From DRQF01 sp964559135 (GTDB lineage Bacteria; Planctomycetota; GCA-002687715; DRQF01), in the NCBI GenBank assembly GCA_964559135.1, contig CAZLGG010000170.1:1-5289 (forward strand): a stretch of 5,289 bases of DNA, given 5' to 3'. The translations under genes were made by a program, and so were the position numbers. Shown here piece by piece: positions 1 to 5,289 of this stretch (the stretch's first letter is position 1; each line of letters opens with the position of its first letter). The notes beneath the pieces are model-generated. The model saw nothing but the letters and a program-made list of their open reading frames with translations, did no database searches and was not told the origin of the DNA.

Positions 1-1472
1 TGGGCGACAACGTGGGCGACGTGGCCGGCATGGGCGCCGACCTCTTCGAGTCCTATGTGGGATCGATCATCGCCTCGGTCGCCCTGGGTTACACGACGAC
101 GCAGATCGCCGGCAAGGCACTCAGCGAGGGAGCCCATCAGGGGCTCGTCGTGTTGCCACTGGCCCTTTCGGGCGTGGGGATTTTGGCGTCGATCGTGGGG
201 ACGTTCTTCGTTCGCACCTCGGACGACAAGAAGATCCACGGGGCGCTTTTTCGCGGCATGATCGTGGCCGGCGTTCTTCTCATCGGCATGGCTTTCGGCC
301 TCGTGAAGGCCCTGGAGCTGCCGACGGAGATCTTCTACGTCGTCACGTTCGGCCTCGCGGCCGGCATCGTCATCGGTAAACTGACCGAGTACTACACCGC
401 CGGCGAGTACGGTCCCGTCAAGAGTATCGTCGAGAACACGACCACCGGTCCGGCGACGACCATCATCCAAGGTCTCTCGGTGGGCATGAAATCCTGCGCC
501 CTTCCGGTTCTCGTGATCGCCGCCGCGATCTACTACTCCTTCGAGTGGGCGGGCATCTACGGTATCGCTCTGTCGGCCGTGGGCATGCTCAGCACGTTGG
601 GAATCAGTTTGGGCGTCGACGCCTACGGCCCCGTGGCGGACAACGCCGGCGGCCTGGCCGAGATGAGCGAGTGCGATCCTTCGGTGCGCAAGAGGACGGA
701 CGCCCTCGATTCGGTGGGCAACACGACGGCGGCCATCGGGAAGGGCTTCGCGATCGGCTCCGCCGCGTTGACCGCATTGGCCCTCTTCAGCACCTTCAGC
801 GAGGCCATCGTCACGAAGATCGGCGAGGCCGACTTCTCGCCGGACCAGCTCCAGGCCTTGGGCGCGAAGTACGGCTTCATCATGTCCGGCGACACCGTGC
901 AAGAAATCGTCTTCGACGTGACCGATGCCCGCGTCCTCATCGGACTGCTCATCGGCGGCATTCTGCCCTTCCTCTTCAGCGCCATGACCATGGAGGCCGT
1001 GGGCCGCGCCGCCGCGCGCATGATCGAAGAGGTGCGTCGTCAGTTCAGAACGATTCCCGGCATCATGGAAGGCACCGGGAAGCCCGACTACGCGGCTTGC
1101 GTAACGATCAGTACCGCCGCGGCCATTCGTGAGATGATCATCCCGGGCATCATGGCCGTTCTCGCTCCCATCCTGGTCGGAACGCTTCTCGGCCCGACGG
1201 CGTTGGGTGGCCTCCTTGCGGGGGCTCTCGTCACCGGCGTTCTCCTCGCCATCATGATGGCCAATGCGGGCGGTGCCTGGGACAACGCGAAGAAGGAGAT
1301 CGAGGCCGGCAAGCAGGGAGGGAAGGGTTCGGAGGCCCACAAAGCCGCCGTCGTGGGCGATACGGTGGGAGACCCCTTCAAGGACACCAGCGGTCCGTCG
1401 ATCAACATCCTCATCAAGTTGATGTGCATCGTCTCGCTGGTCTTCGTGCCGCTCTTCGTCAAGTTCCTCTGA
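1..1472 (+). CDS. hppA: Membrane-bound K+-dependent ion-pumping pyrophosphatase, 5' partial
   Basis: An integral membrane pyrophosphatase that hydrolyses PPi and pumps H+ and/or Na+ out of the cytoplasm. The frame is open at the left edge; the first full codon is at 3 and about 489 C-terminal residues are visible. The family is usually 670-770 aa, so roughly 200-250 N-terminal residues are missing. It opens with the family signature GDNVGDVAGMGADLFESY (3-56), whose acidic residues bind Mg-PPi. Later come DNAGGLAEM, GNTTAAIGKGFAIGSAAL (717-770), GGAWDNAKK and the C-terminal HKAAVVGDTVGDPFKDTSGP with conserved Asp/Lys residues. About eleven hydrophobic segments are visible, matching the last 11 of the family's 16 helices. 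The determinant after GNTT is Ala (729-731) with Gly three residues on (738-740). Potassium-independent enzymes have Lys and Thr there, so this belongs to the K+-dependent clade. Glu at 48-50 is the gate residue seen in many Na+ pumps, but the ion is not settled. The frame is intact to TGA 1470-1472. Confidence 0.97.
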   Translation, partial: GDNVGDVAGMGADLFESYVGSIIASVALGYTTTQIAGKALSEGAHQGLVVLPLALSGVGILASIVGTFFVRTSDDKKIHGALFRGMIVAGVLLIGMAFGLVKALELPTEIFYVVTFGLAAGIVIGKLTEYYTAGEYGPVKSIVENTTTGPATTIIQGLSVGMKSCALPVLVIAAAIYYSFEWAGIYGIALSAVGMLSTLGISLGVDAYGPVADNAGGLAEMSECDPSVRKRTDALDSVGNTTAAIGKGFAIGSAALTALALFSTFSEAIVTKIGEADFSPDQLQALGAKYGFIMSGDTVQEIVFDVTDARVLIGLLIGGILPFLFSAMTMEAVGRAAARMIEEVRRQFRTIPGIMEGTGKPDYAACVTISTAAAIREMIIPGIMAVLAPILVGTLLGPTALGGLLAGALVTGVLLAIMMANAGGAWDNAKKEIEAGKQGGKGSEAHKAAVVGDTVGDPFKDTSGPSINILIKLMCIVSLVFVPLFVKFL

Positions 1473-1479
1473 GAGCTCG

Positions 1480-1503
1480 GCGTTCGCAACGCGGTGGTTT
1501 TTT
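1480..1503 (+). terminator. Possible weak intrinsic terminator of hppA
   Basis: Eight bases after the hppA stop, GCGTT (1480-1484) pairs with AACGC (1488-1492) around a 3-base CGC loop. GGTGG follows, then a T6 run (1498-1503). The stem is short and the T run begins five bases after it, so this is a marginal Rho-independent terminator. Its position directly after a stop codon is the main support. Confidence 0.35.
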
Positions 1504-1512
1504 CACTTCGAT

Positions 1513-1540
1513 GGGGGTCGGGTCGCGGGACTCGACCCCC
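1513..1540. repeat. GC-rich inverted repeat (strong hairpin) between hppA and rsfS
   Basis: GGGGGTCG (1513-1520) is the exact reverse complement of CGACCCCC (1533-1540). Pairing continues inward through G1521-T1532 (wobble), G1522-C1531, T1523-A1530 and C1524-G1529, giving a 12-pair stem with a 4-base GCGG loop. No T tract follows on either strand; the T6 run lies upstream at 1498-1503. It could protect the 3' end of hppA mRNA, help termination together with the upstream hairpin, or sit in the leader of rsfS. The pairing is read directly from the sequence; the role is inference. Confidence 0.65.
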
Positions 1541-1644
1541 TCGACGTCCGACCGTGAATAGAATCCCATTCTTGCATCCCGACCCGTCGGAAGAGATGAT
1601 GCATGGGGTCCGGGAAGCGTCTTGGTTGACGCATCCCCTCACAC

Positions 1645-1650
1645 AGGAGA
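1645..1650 (+). promoter_or_regulatory. Ribosome binding site deciding the rsfS start
   Basis: AGGAGA lies four bases before ATG 1655 and is a good Shine-Dalgarno match. The same frame is open further upstream with a TTG at 1622, but that codon has no purine-rich site before it. The site therefore supports the ATG start and makes 1622-1654 leader rather than coding sequence. Confidence 0.75.
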
Positions 1651-1654
1651 ATCG

Positions 1655-2080
1655 ATGACGCACGGAAAAAGCGGCGCTCAGGCCGCCTCGACCCCCCAGG
1701 AGTCCACCCCGAGCTATTCCCCGGCTCGCATCGCTCACGCCGTGGGCGATCTCATCCTCGACAAGAAAGGCGAGAATCTCGTCGTGATCGACGTGGAGAA
1801 GGTCACATCCTTGTCCGACCTCATCGTGGTCGCCACCGGGACGAGTCGGCGCCACGTCCTTGCCATGGCGACGGAGATCCATGCCATGGCCAAGCATGAG
1901 GGTTTGCCTCTCCTCGGAGAGGAAGGTTTCGATCAGGGGTGGTGGATTCTCATCGATCTCGGCGATGTCGTCGTCCACATCATGCAAGCCGAGGCGAGAG
2001 AGTACTACGATCTCGAAGCGATCTGGGGAGACGGCGAAGTGGTCCGACGCATCGGCGGGCCCGACGACGTCGTGTCCTGA
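1655..2080 (+). CDS. rsfS: Ribosomal silencing factor RsfS
   Basis: RsfS (RsfA/YbeB/Iojap family) binds ribosomal protein uL14 on the large subunit and blocks joining of the subunits, shutting down translation during starvation or stationary phase. The product is 141 aa. The Iojap/RsfS domain runs from about residue 23 to 127, with VVIDVEKVTSLSDLIVVATG (43-62), TSRRHV (63-68), EEG (89-91), the core GWWILIDLGDVVVHIM (95-110) and the hallmark REYYDLEAIWGD (115-126). The family is commonly 105-130 aa. The extra length is a Ser/Thr/Pro/Gln-rich tail of about 22 residues at the N-terminus, probably disordered, plus about 15 residues at the end. The ATG start was chosen because of the AGGAGA site. 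In many bacteria rsfS follows nadD. Here it lies 182 bases after hppA with no nadD beside it, and a gene on the other strand converges on it after 18 bases, so it looks monocistronic. No convincing promoter was found in the leader. Confidence 0.95.
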   Translation: MTHGKSGAQAASTPQESTPSYSPARIAHAVGDLILDKKGENLVVIDVEKVTSLSDLIVVATGTSRRHVLAMATEIHAMAKHEGLPLLGEEGFDQGWWILIDLGDVVVHIMQAEAREYYDLEAIWGDGEVVRRIGGPDDVVS

Positions 2081-2098
2081 GTCAGGCGGCGCGATCGT

Positions 2099-2518
2099 TC
2101 ACTTCATGGCTTCGAAGACGACCTTGCCGCTGTTGTAGCCGAGAATCGCGCGAACGTCGTTGGCGAGGCGGGGATGGTTGGCCACCATTTCCGGAGCACC
2201 ATGGGCGCGGAAACGGAAGGCCTGCATCGTGTCGGTGACGAATCCCAGCTTCTCTCCGTTCTCGTCCTCGACCCATTCGTAATAGTGATCGTTGTAGTCA
2301 TTGCTGTCGCCGTCGAGGAGTCGGCTTCGTCGCAGACGCCCGACGAAGCGACCGTCGAGGTAGATCTTCCGCAAAGACACGTCCTTGAACCTCTCGGCAT
2401 AGGACTTCATGCGGATCGTACTCGGCCCGGTGGGGTGAGTTTCCGTGGTGCAAGAAAGGACCAGAGTCGAGACGACTCCGAGGGCCAAGCTTGCGATGAT
2501 CTTCCCCAGGTGGTTCAT
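2099..2518 (-). CDS. Small putative lipoprotein of unknown function
   Basis: I do not recognise this family. The product from ATG 2518 is 139 aa. Residues 1-23 form a lipoprotein signal peptide: a short n-region with K6, a hydrophobic core, then lipobox VLSC with Cys at 23. Thr at +2, not Asp, would favour outer-membrane sorting in a diderm. The mature part (about 117 aa) has no further Cys and no membrane segment. It contains KIYLDGRFVGRL (51-62), a very acidic and aromatic stretch DGDSNDYNDHYYEWVEDENGE (69-89, its final K at 90), then KLGFVTDTMQAFRF (90-103), suggesting beta strands. It ends with a helix-like segment before GYNSGKVVFEAMK. Codon third positions are G/C-rich, which supports real coding over the opposite-strand frame. 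A GGGAGA site (2529-2534) lies 10 bases before ATG 2518; an adjacent GTG at 2521 could also start, adding one residue. The frame's first ATG (2536) lacks a site and would spoil the signal peptide. It diverges from the helicase gene and converges on rsfS. Confidence 0.82.
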   Translation of the reverse strand: MNHLGKIIASLALGVVSTLVLSCTTETHPTGPSTIRMKSYAERFKDVSLRKIYLDGRFVGRLRRSRLLDGDSNDYNDHYYEWVEDENGEKLGFVTDTMQAFRFRAHGAPEMVANHPRLANDVRAILGYNSGKVVFEAMK

Positions 2519-2528
2519 CACGATTCGA

Positions 2529-2534
2529 TCTCCC
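2529..2534 (-). promoter_or_regulatory. Ribosome binding site of the lipoprotein gene
   Basis: On the minus strand this reads GGGAGA, 10 bases before ATG 2518 and 7 bases before the alternative GTG 2521. It overlaps the upstream in-frame ATG at 2536, so that ATG is unlikely to be the start. The spacing fits GTG slightly better, but the product differs by only one residue. Confidence 0.5.
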
Positions 2535-2585
2535 ATTACGGCCGGGATGCTACCATTCCCCCTCAGGAGCTGAAAGTCCCGCCGA

Positions 2586-2597
2586 AGAGGAGTGGAG
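2586..2597 (+). promoter_or_regulatory. Purine-rich ribosome binding region of dinG
   Basis: AGAGGAGTGGAG contains two GGAG cores ending at 2592 and 2597, that is 15 and 10 bases before ATG 2608. The second has usable spacing. No in-frame start codon lies closer upstream of 2608, and the protein's N-terminus aligns well with DinG-type helicases from this ATG. Confidence 0.5.
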
Positions 2598-2607
2598 TCT
2601 CCCGACC

Positions 2608-4572
2608 ATGACGTCGGCCGAAGCCCAAGACAGTCGATGGTTCTTCGGAGAGGACGGGCCCGCCAAGGCCCTGATGCCCGAATATGCCCCCCGTCCGGAA
2701 CAGATCGCCATGGCGACCGCCGTGGAGGACGCTCTTCGCGGCTCGAGGCACCTGCTCGTCGAGGCGGGCACCGGGGTGGGGAAAAGCTTGGGTTATCTCG
2801 TCCCGAGTCTGCTCACCCTCCTGCCCGAGGGCGCCAGAATCGTTGTTTCAACCCACACTTTGTCGCTCCAACAGCAACTCATGGCCGTGGATCTGCCCCT
2901 GTTGGCGCGGCTGCTCCCCATGCCGTTCCACGCCGAGTTGGCCAAGGGACGGGGCAACTACCTCTCGCCACGGCGCGCCGAGACGGCTCTCGAACTGGCG
3001 ACGATGACCGGCGATTCCCCTCGCGTCGAGGAGATCCGCAGGGTGATGGAGGCCTGGGATACGACGAAGGAGGGGACGCGGCAGGAGATCCACCCCCAGC
3101 CCGACCACGTGGTTTGGGACGAAGTGCAGTCCGAGCAGGGCAACTGTCTCGGCCGGGCGTGTTCCCACTACGAGACCGATTGCTCGTTCTACCTGGCGAG
3201 GCGGCGGATTCAGGAGGCTCGCGTCCTCGTCGTCAATCACAGCCTCTACATGGCGGATCTCGTCCTCAGGCAGATCGACAAGCCTCTTCTGCCTCCCCAT
3301 GAGGTCGTGATCTTCGACGAAGCCCACACCCTCGAGGCCGTGGCGCGGGAGCACTTCGGCGGGCGCCTCACGCGCTTCATGGTTCGGCGGGTTCTTCTTC
3401 GTCTCGCCCGGCGGGGGCGACACCCGGGCCTTCTCCAACTCATCTCGCGGGCCGAGTGGGCCCGTCGCTTGGCGGAGGTGGCCCTCGAGGCCACCGATAC
3501 GTTCTTCACGTCCGTCGGGCGTCGCGCCCTCGCGTGCGGTGGAGCGTTCGCGATCGAGGAGCCCGGGGACGTCGCCGACGGATTGTCGTCGCCTCTCATG
3601 GATCTTGCGGCCGCTCTCGCGGACCTCGGCGCCCTGGCGCCTTCCAAGGAGAAGCGCCTCGAACTCGAGACGTGTCGCAGGCGCCTGGACGAGTTGGCGA
3701 CTCTCGTCCAGGAGATCCTCCAGCCGAAGCCCGATTCGGAAGAGATGGTGCACTGGGCGGAGTCGGGGGCGCGGCCGGAGAGAGCCACGCTCCATATGAA
3801 GCCGCTCGAGATCTCCGATCTTTTGGGCGAACGCCTTTTCGGCTCCATGAGATCGGTCATCCTCACCAGCGCCACCCTTTCGGTGGGGCGGCGGGACGGG
3901 TTGAATCACGTGGCCCATTCCCTGGGATGCCCCGCCGCGGACAAACTCATCGTGGGGTCGCCGTTCAATTATCGAGAGAACGTCCGCCTTCGGGTGCCGA
4001 CCTGGCTCGACGAGCCCGACAAGGGACAAGATTACGATCGCAGGTTGGCGGACGCGATTCTTCACTACGTGGAACGGTCGCAGGGCGGAGCCTTCGTACT
4101 TTTCACCAGCTATCAATCCATGCGCCGCATCCGGGATGCCCTGGAGGCCGACTTCGAAACTCTGGGGTTTCCGCTCATCGTGCAGGGTGACGGGACGGAT
4201 CGGGGGCGGATGATCGCGGAGTTCAAAGAGACGGAGAACGGGGTGCTGTTCGGGACGGACAGCTTCTGGCAGGGCGTGGACGTGCCGGGGCGTGCTCTCC
4301 GACTCGTCATCATCACCCGATTGCCTTTCGCCGTGCCGTCCGATCCCCTTCAGAGGGCCCGAGCGGAGCGCATTCGCGCCCGGGGCGGCTCGCCATTCAA
4401 GGAGATGAGCCTGCCCGAGGCGGTCATTCGCTTCAAACAGGGCTTCGGACGTCTCGTGCGTCGGGAGGACGACAAGGGGACCGTGGTCGTCATGGACACC
4501 CGGATTCTCACCAAGCCCTACGGGCAGAGCTTCCTCGACGCCATTCCCCCGGTCACGCTCTATCGGGATTGA
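2608..4572 (+). CDS. dinG: DinG/YoaA-family ATP-dependent DNA helicase (XPD-like, superfamily 2)
   Basis: A 654 aa helicase of the XPD/DinG group; family members unwind DNA 5'-3' and clear R-loops, D-loops and forked structures during repair and replication. Motifs run in order: Q-like YAPRPEQIAMA (26-36); Walker A EAGTGVGKS (52-60); Ia STHTLSLQQQL (81-91); Fe-S region 113-192; VVNHSLYMADL (208-218); DEAH box (237-240); an insert of about 160 residues corresponding to the Arch region; LTSATLS (419-425); VLFTSY (497-502); motif V GTDSFWQGVDVPG (549-561); motif VI QGFGRLVRRE (611-620). There is no N-terminal exonuclease domain. The Fe-S region is unusual: three Cys remain in CX4CX6C (C180, C185, C192), but the first ligand position in KGRGNYLS is Ser120 (TCG 2965-2967), where E. 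coli DinG has Cys. The gene is intact from ATG 2608, diverges from the lipoprotein gene and converges on the dehydrogenase gene. No LexA-type operator was recognised upstream. E. coli has two paralogues, DinG and YoaA, so the symbol marks the family. Confidence 0.94.
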   Translation: MTSAEAQDSRWFFGEDGPAKALMPEYAPRPEQIAMATAVEDALRGSRHLLVEAGTGVGKSLGYLVPSLLTLLPEGARIVVSTHTLSLQQQLMAVDLPLLARLLPMPFHAELAKGRGNYLSPRRAETALELATMTGDSPRVEEIRRVMEAWDTTKEGTRQEIHPQPDHVVWDEVQSEQGNCLGRACSHYETDCSFYLARRRIQEARVLVVNHSLYMADLVLRQIDKPLLPPHEVVIFDEAHTLEAVAREHFGGRLTRFMVRRVLLRLARRGRHPGLLQLISRAEWARRLAEVALEATDTFFTSVGRRALACGGAFAIEEPGDVADGLSSPLMDLAAALADLGALAPSKEKRLELETCRRRLDELATLVQEILQPKPDSEEMVHWAESGARPERATLHMKPLEISDLLGERLFGSMRSVILTSATLSVGRRDGLNHVAHSLGCPAADKLIVGSPFNYRENVRLRVPTWLDEPDKGQDYDRRLADAILHYVERSQGGAFVLFTSYQSMRRIRDALEADFETLGFPLIVQGDGTDRGRMIAEFKETENGVLFGTDSFWQGVDVPGRALRLVIITRLPFAVPSDPLQRARAERIRARGGSPFKEMSLPEAVIRFKQGFGRLVRREDDKGTVVVMDTRILTKPYGQSFLDAIPPVTLYRD

Positions 4573-4586
4573 GCCCCGCGAAGGCG

Positions 4587-5289
4587 TCAGCGTTGGGTCG
4601 CACGGGCCGCCTCCAGGATACCACGGGCGATTTCGAGGGCCGCTTCGGCGCTGGGAATCCCCTTTTCCGCGGCCAAATCGAAGGTGCTCTTCAACGCGAG
4701 GGGAATCTCCTCGATGTGACGGCGGGCCGCCTCCTCGTCGTAGCCTCCGGGCAGGAGTTCGCATCCGACATTGATGATGCCGCCGGCGTTGATGATGTAG
4801 TCGGGCGCGTAGAGGATGCCTTTCTCTCGGAGCTGGGTTCCGTGAGCCACGGTGGCGAGTTGATTGTTGGCGGAGCCTGCCACGATGGCGCACCGCAGGC
4901 GAGGGAGGGTGTCATCGTTGATCACGGCGCCCAGGGCGCACGGGGCGAAGACGTCGCACTCGACGTCGTAGATGGCGTCCGGGGCCACGACAGCGACCTG
5001 GGGGTGGCGGGCACGGAGCCGCTCCACCCGGTCCTCGGAGATGTCGCAGGCTGTCACCCGCGCGCCGTCCTCGATAAGGGCGTCGATGAGATGGGTGGCG
5101 ACCGTGCCCGCTCCTTGGACGGCGACGTGGCGGTCCTTGCAGGAGGGATCGCCCAAGCGGTGCTCGAGGGTGGCCCGGATACCCAGGTAGCAGCCATGGG
5201 CCGTGAACGGCCCGGGGTTCCCGGAGCCTCCCTCTTCGCGGCTCAGACCGGTGACGAAGCGTGTGCTCTCGGCCACGTTCCGCAGGTCC
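4587..5289 (-). CDS. Leucine dehydrogenase-like Glu/Leu/Phe/Val dehydrogenase, 5' partial
   Basis: An NAD+-dependent amino acid dehydrogenase, probably the reversible oxidative deamination of L-leucine or valine to the 2-oxo acid and ammonia. The frame remains open to the right edge, so 233 C-terminal residues are visible of a family length near 350-370. The N-terminal part with the catalytic lysines lies outside. Counting from the first full codon (5288), FVTGLS (11-16) and GSGNPGPFTAHGCYLG (21-36) match the leucine dehydrogenase hinge. The Rossmann fold has GAGTVA (59-64) and an Asp after strand two (VTACDIS), which favours NAD over NADP. Then come ECDVFAPCALGAVIND (110-125), AGSANNQLA (137-145) and YAPDYIINAGGIINV (160-174). 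The branched residue in GGIIN fits an aliphatic substrate, but phenylalanine or valine dehydrogenase cannot be excluded without the N-terminal pocket residues. Thr replaces the usual Asn in the GxGNVA loop. The stop is TGA at 4589-4587, only 14 bases from the dinG stop. Confidence 0.93.
   Translation of the reverse strand, partial: DLRNVAESTRFVTGLSREEGGSGNPGPFTAHGCYLGIRATLEHRLGDPSCKDRHVAVQGAGTVATHLIDALIEDGARVTACDISEDRVERLRARHPQVAVVAPDAIYDVECDVFAPCALGAVINDDTLPRLRCAIVAGSANNQLATVAHGTQLREKGILYAPDYIINAGGIINVGCELLPGGYDEEAARRHIEEIPLALKSTFDLAAEKGIPSAEAALEIARGILEAARATQR

Noticed and set aside
545..1132. A 195-codon plus-strand frame inside hppA, very rich in Arg, Gly and His
   Set aside because: It is an out-of-frame reading of conserved pyrophosphatase sequence and has no independent support.
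1559..1564. TAGAAT as a -10 element for rsfS
   Set aside because: It matches five of six bases of TATAAT, but no -35-like hexamer lies at suitable spacing, and TTGACG at 1626 sits too close to the start codon to serve.
1622..1654. Upstream TTG start giving an 11-residue longer RsfS
   Set aside because: ATG 1655 has an AGGAGA site at good spacing, while TTG 1622 has none.
1088..1987. A 299-codon minus-strand frame across the hppA 3' end, the gap and most of rsfS
   Set aside because: It overlaps two well-supported genes, has no recognisable domain, and its composition looks like an antisense shadow in GC-rich DNA.
2519..2607. Divergent promoters or a LexA-type operator between the lipoprotein gene and dinG
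   Set aside because: Only poor hexamers (TACCAT on the plus strand, TAGCAT on the minus strand) without good -35 partners were found, and no recognisable SOS box, so no site is claimed.
2174..2611. A 145-codon plus-strand frame opposite the lipoprotein gene, with a short Val/Ile-rich stretch
   Set aside because: The minus-strand frame has a proper signal peptide, lipobox, ribosome binding site and G/C-rich third positions. The hydrophobic stretch here is the complement of the Asp/Asn-rich segment.
2848..4893. A 681-codon open frame on the minus strand opposite most of dinG and running into the dehydrogenase gene
   Set aside because: Its codons are in exact register with dinG codons, so it stays open simply because dinG avoids TTA, CTA and TCA, which are rare in GC-rich genes. 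The translation is Arg/Pro/His-rich with no recognisable domain, and it crosses into a real gene in the wrong frame.

Overview
This is a GC-rich bacterial window (roughly 60-65% GC by eye, with strong G/C preference at third codon positions). It carries five protein genes, and the two at the edges are cut by the window. A lipoprotein-type signal peptide with Thr after the cysteine suggests a diderm (Gram-negative-type) cell. The combination of a potassium-dependent membrane pyrophosphatase, a DinG/YoaA-type helicase and a leucine-dehydrogenase-like enzyme would fit several high-GC phyla, such as Planctomycetota, Myxococcota, Gemmatimonadota or Acidobacteriota. The sequence alone does not let me choose among them.

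Layout, left to right. Positions 1-1472 (+) hold the C-terminal two thirds of a membrane-bound ion-pumping pyrophosphatase (hppA). Positions 1473-1654 are a non-coding gap with a small hairpin plus T6 run and then a strong GC-rich hairpin. Positions 1655-2080 (+) encode the ribosomal silencing factor RsfS. Eighteen bases later, on the opposite strand, 2099-2518 (-) encodes a small lipoprotein of unknown function. It diverges from a complete DinG-family DNA helicase at 2608-4572 (+). Fourteen bases after that, converging on it, 4587-5289 (-) is the NAD-binding part of a Glu/Leu/Phe/Val dehydrogenase, most like leucine dehydrogenase; its N-terminus lies beyond the right edge.

The five genes do not form one pathway. 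They are housekeeping or metabolic genes in mixed orientations: energy conservation (hppA), ribosome dormancy (rsfS), DNA repair (dinG), branched-chain amino acid metabolism (leucine dehydrogenase) and one unknown envelope lipoprotein. No mobile element, CRISPR array, RNA gene, phage gene or defence system is visible, and I do not see a novel multi-gene system. The points most worth a second look are the Ser replacing the first Fe-S cysteine of the helicase, the unrecognised lipoprotein, the ion selectivity of the pyrophosphatase, the isolated rsfS with its N-terminal extension, and the hairpins after hppA.
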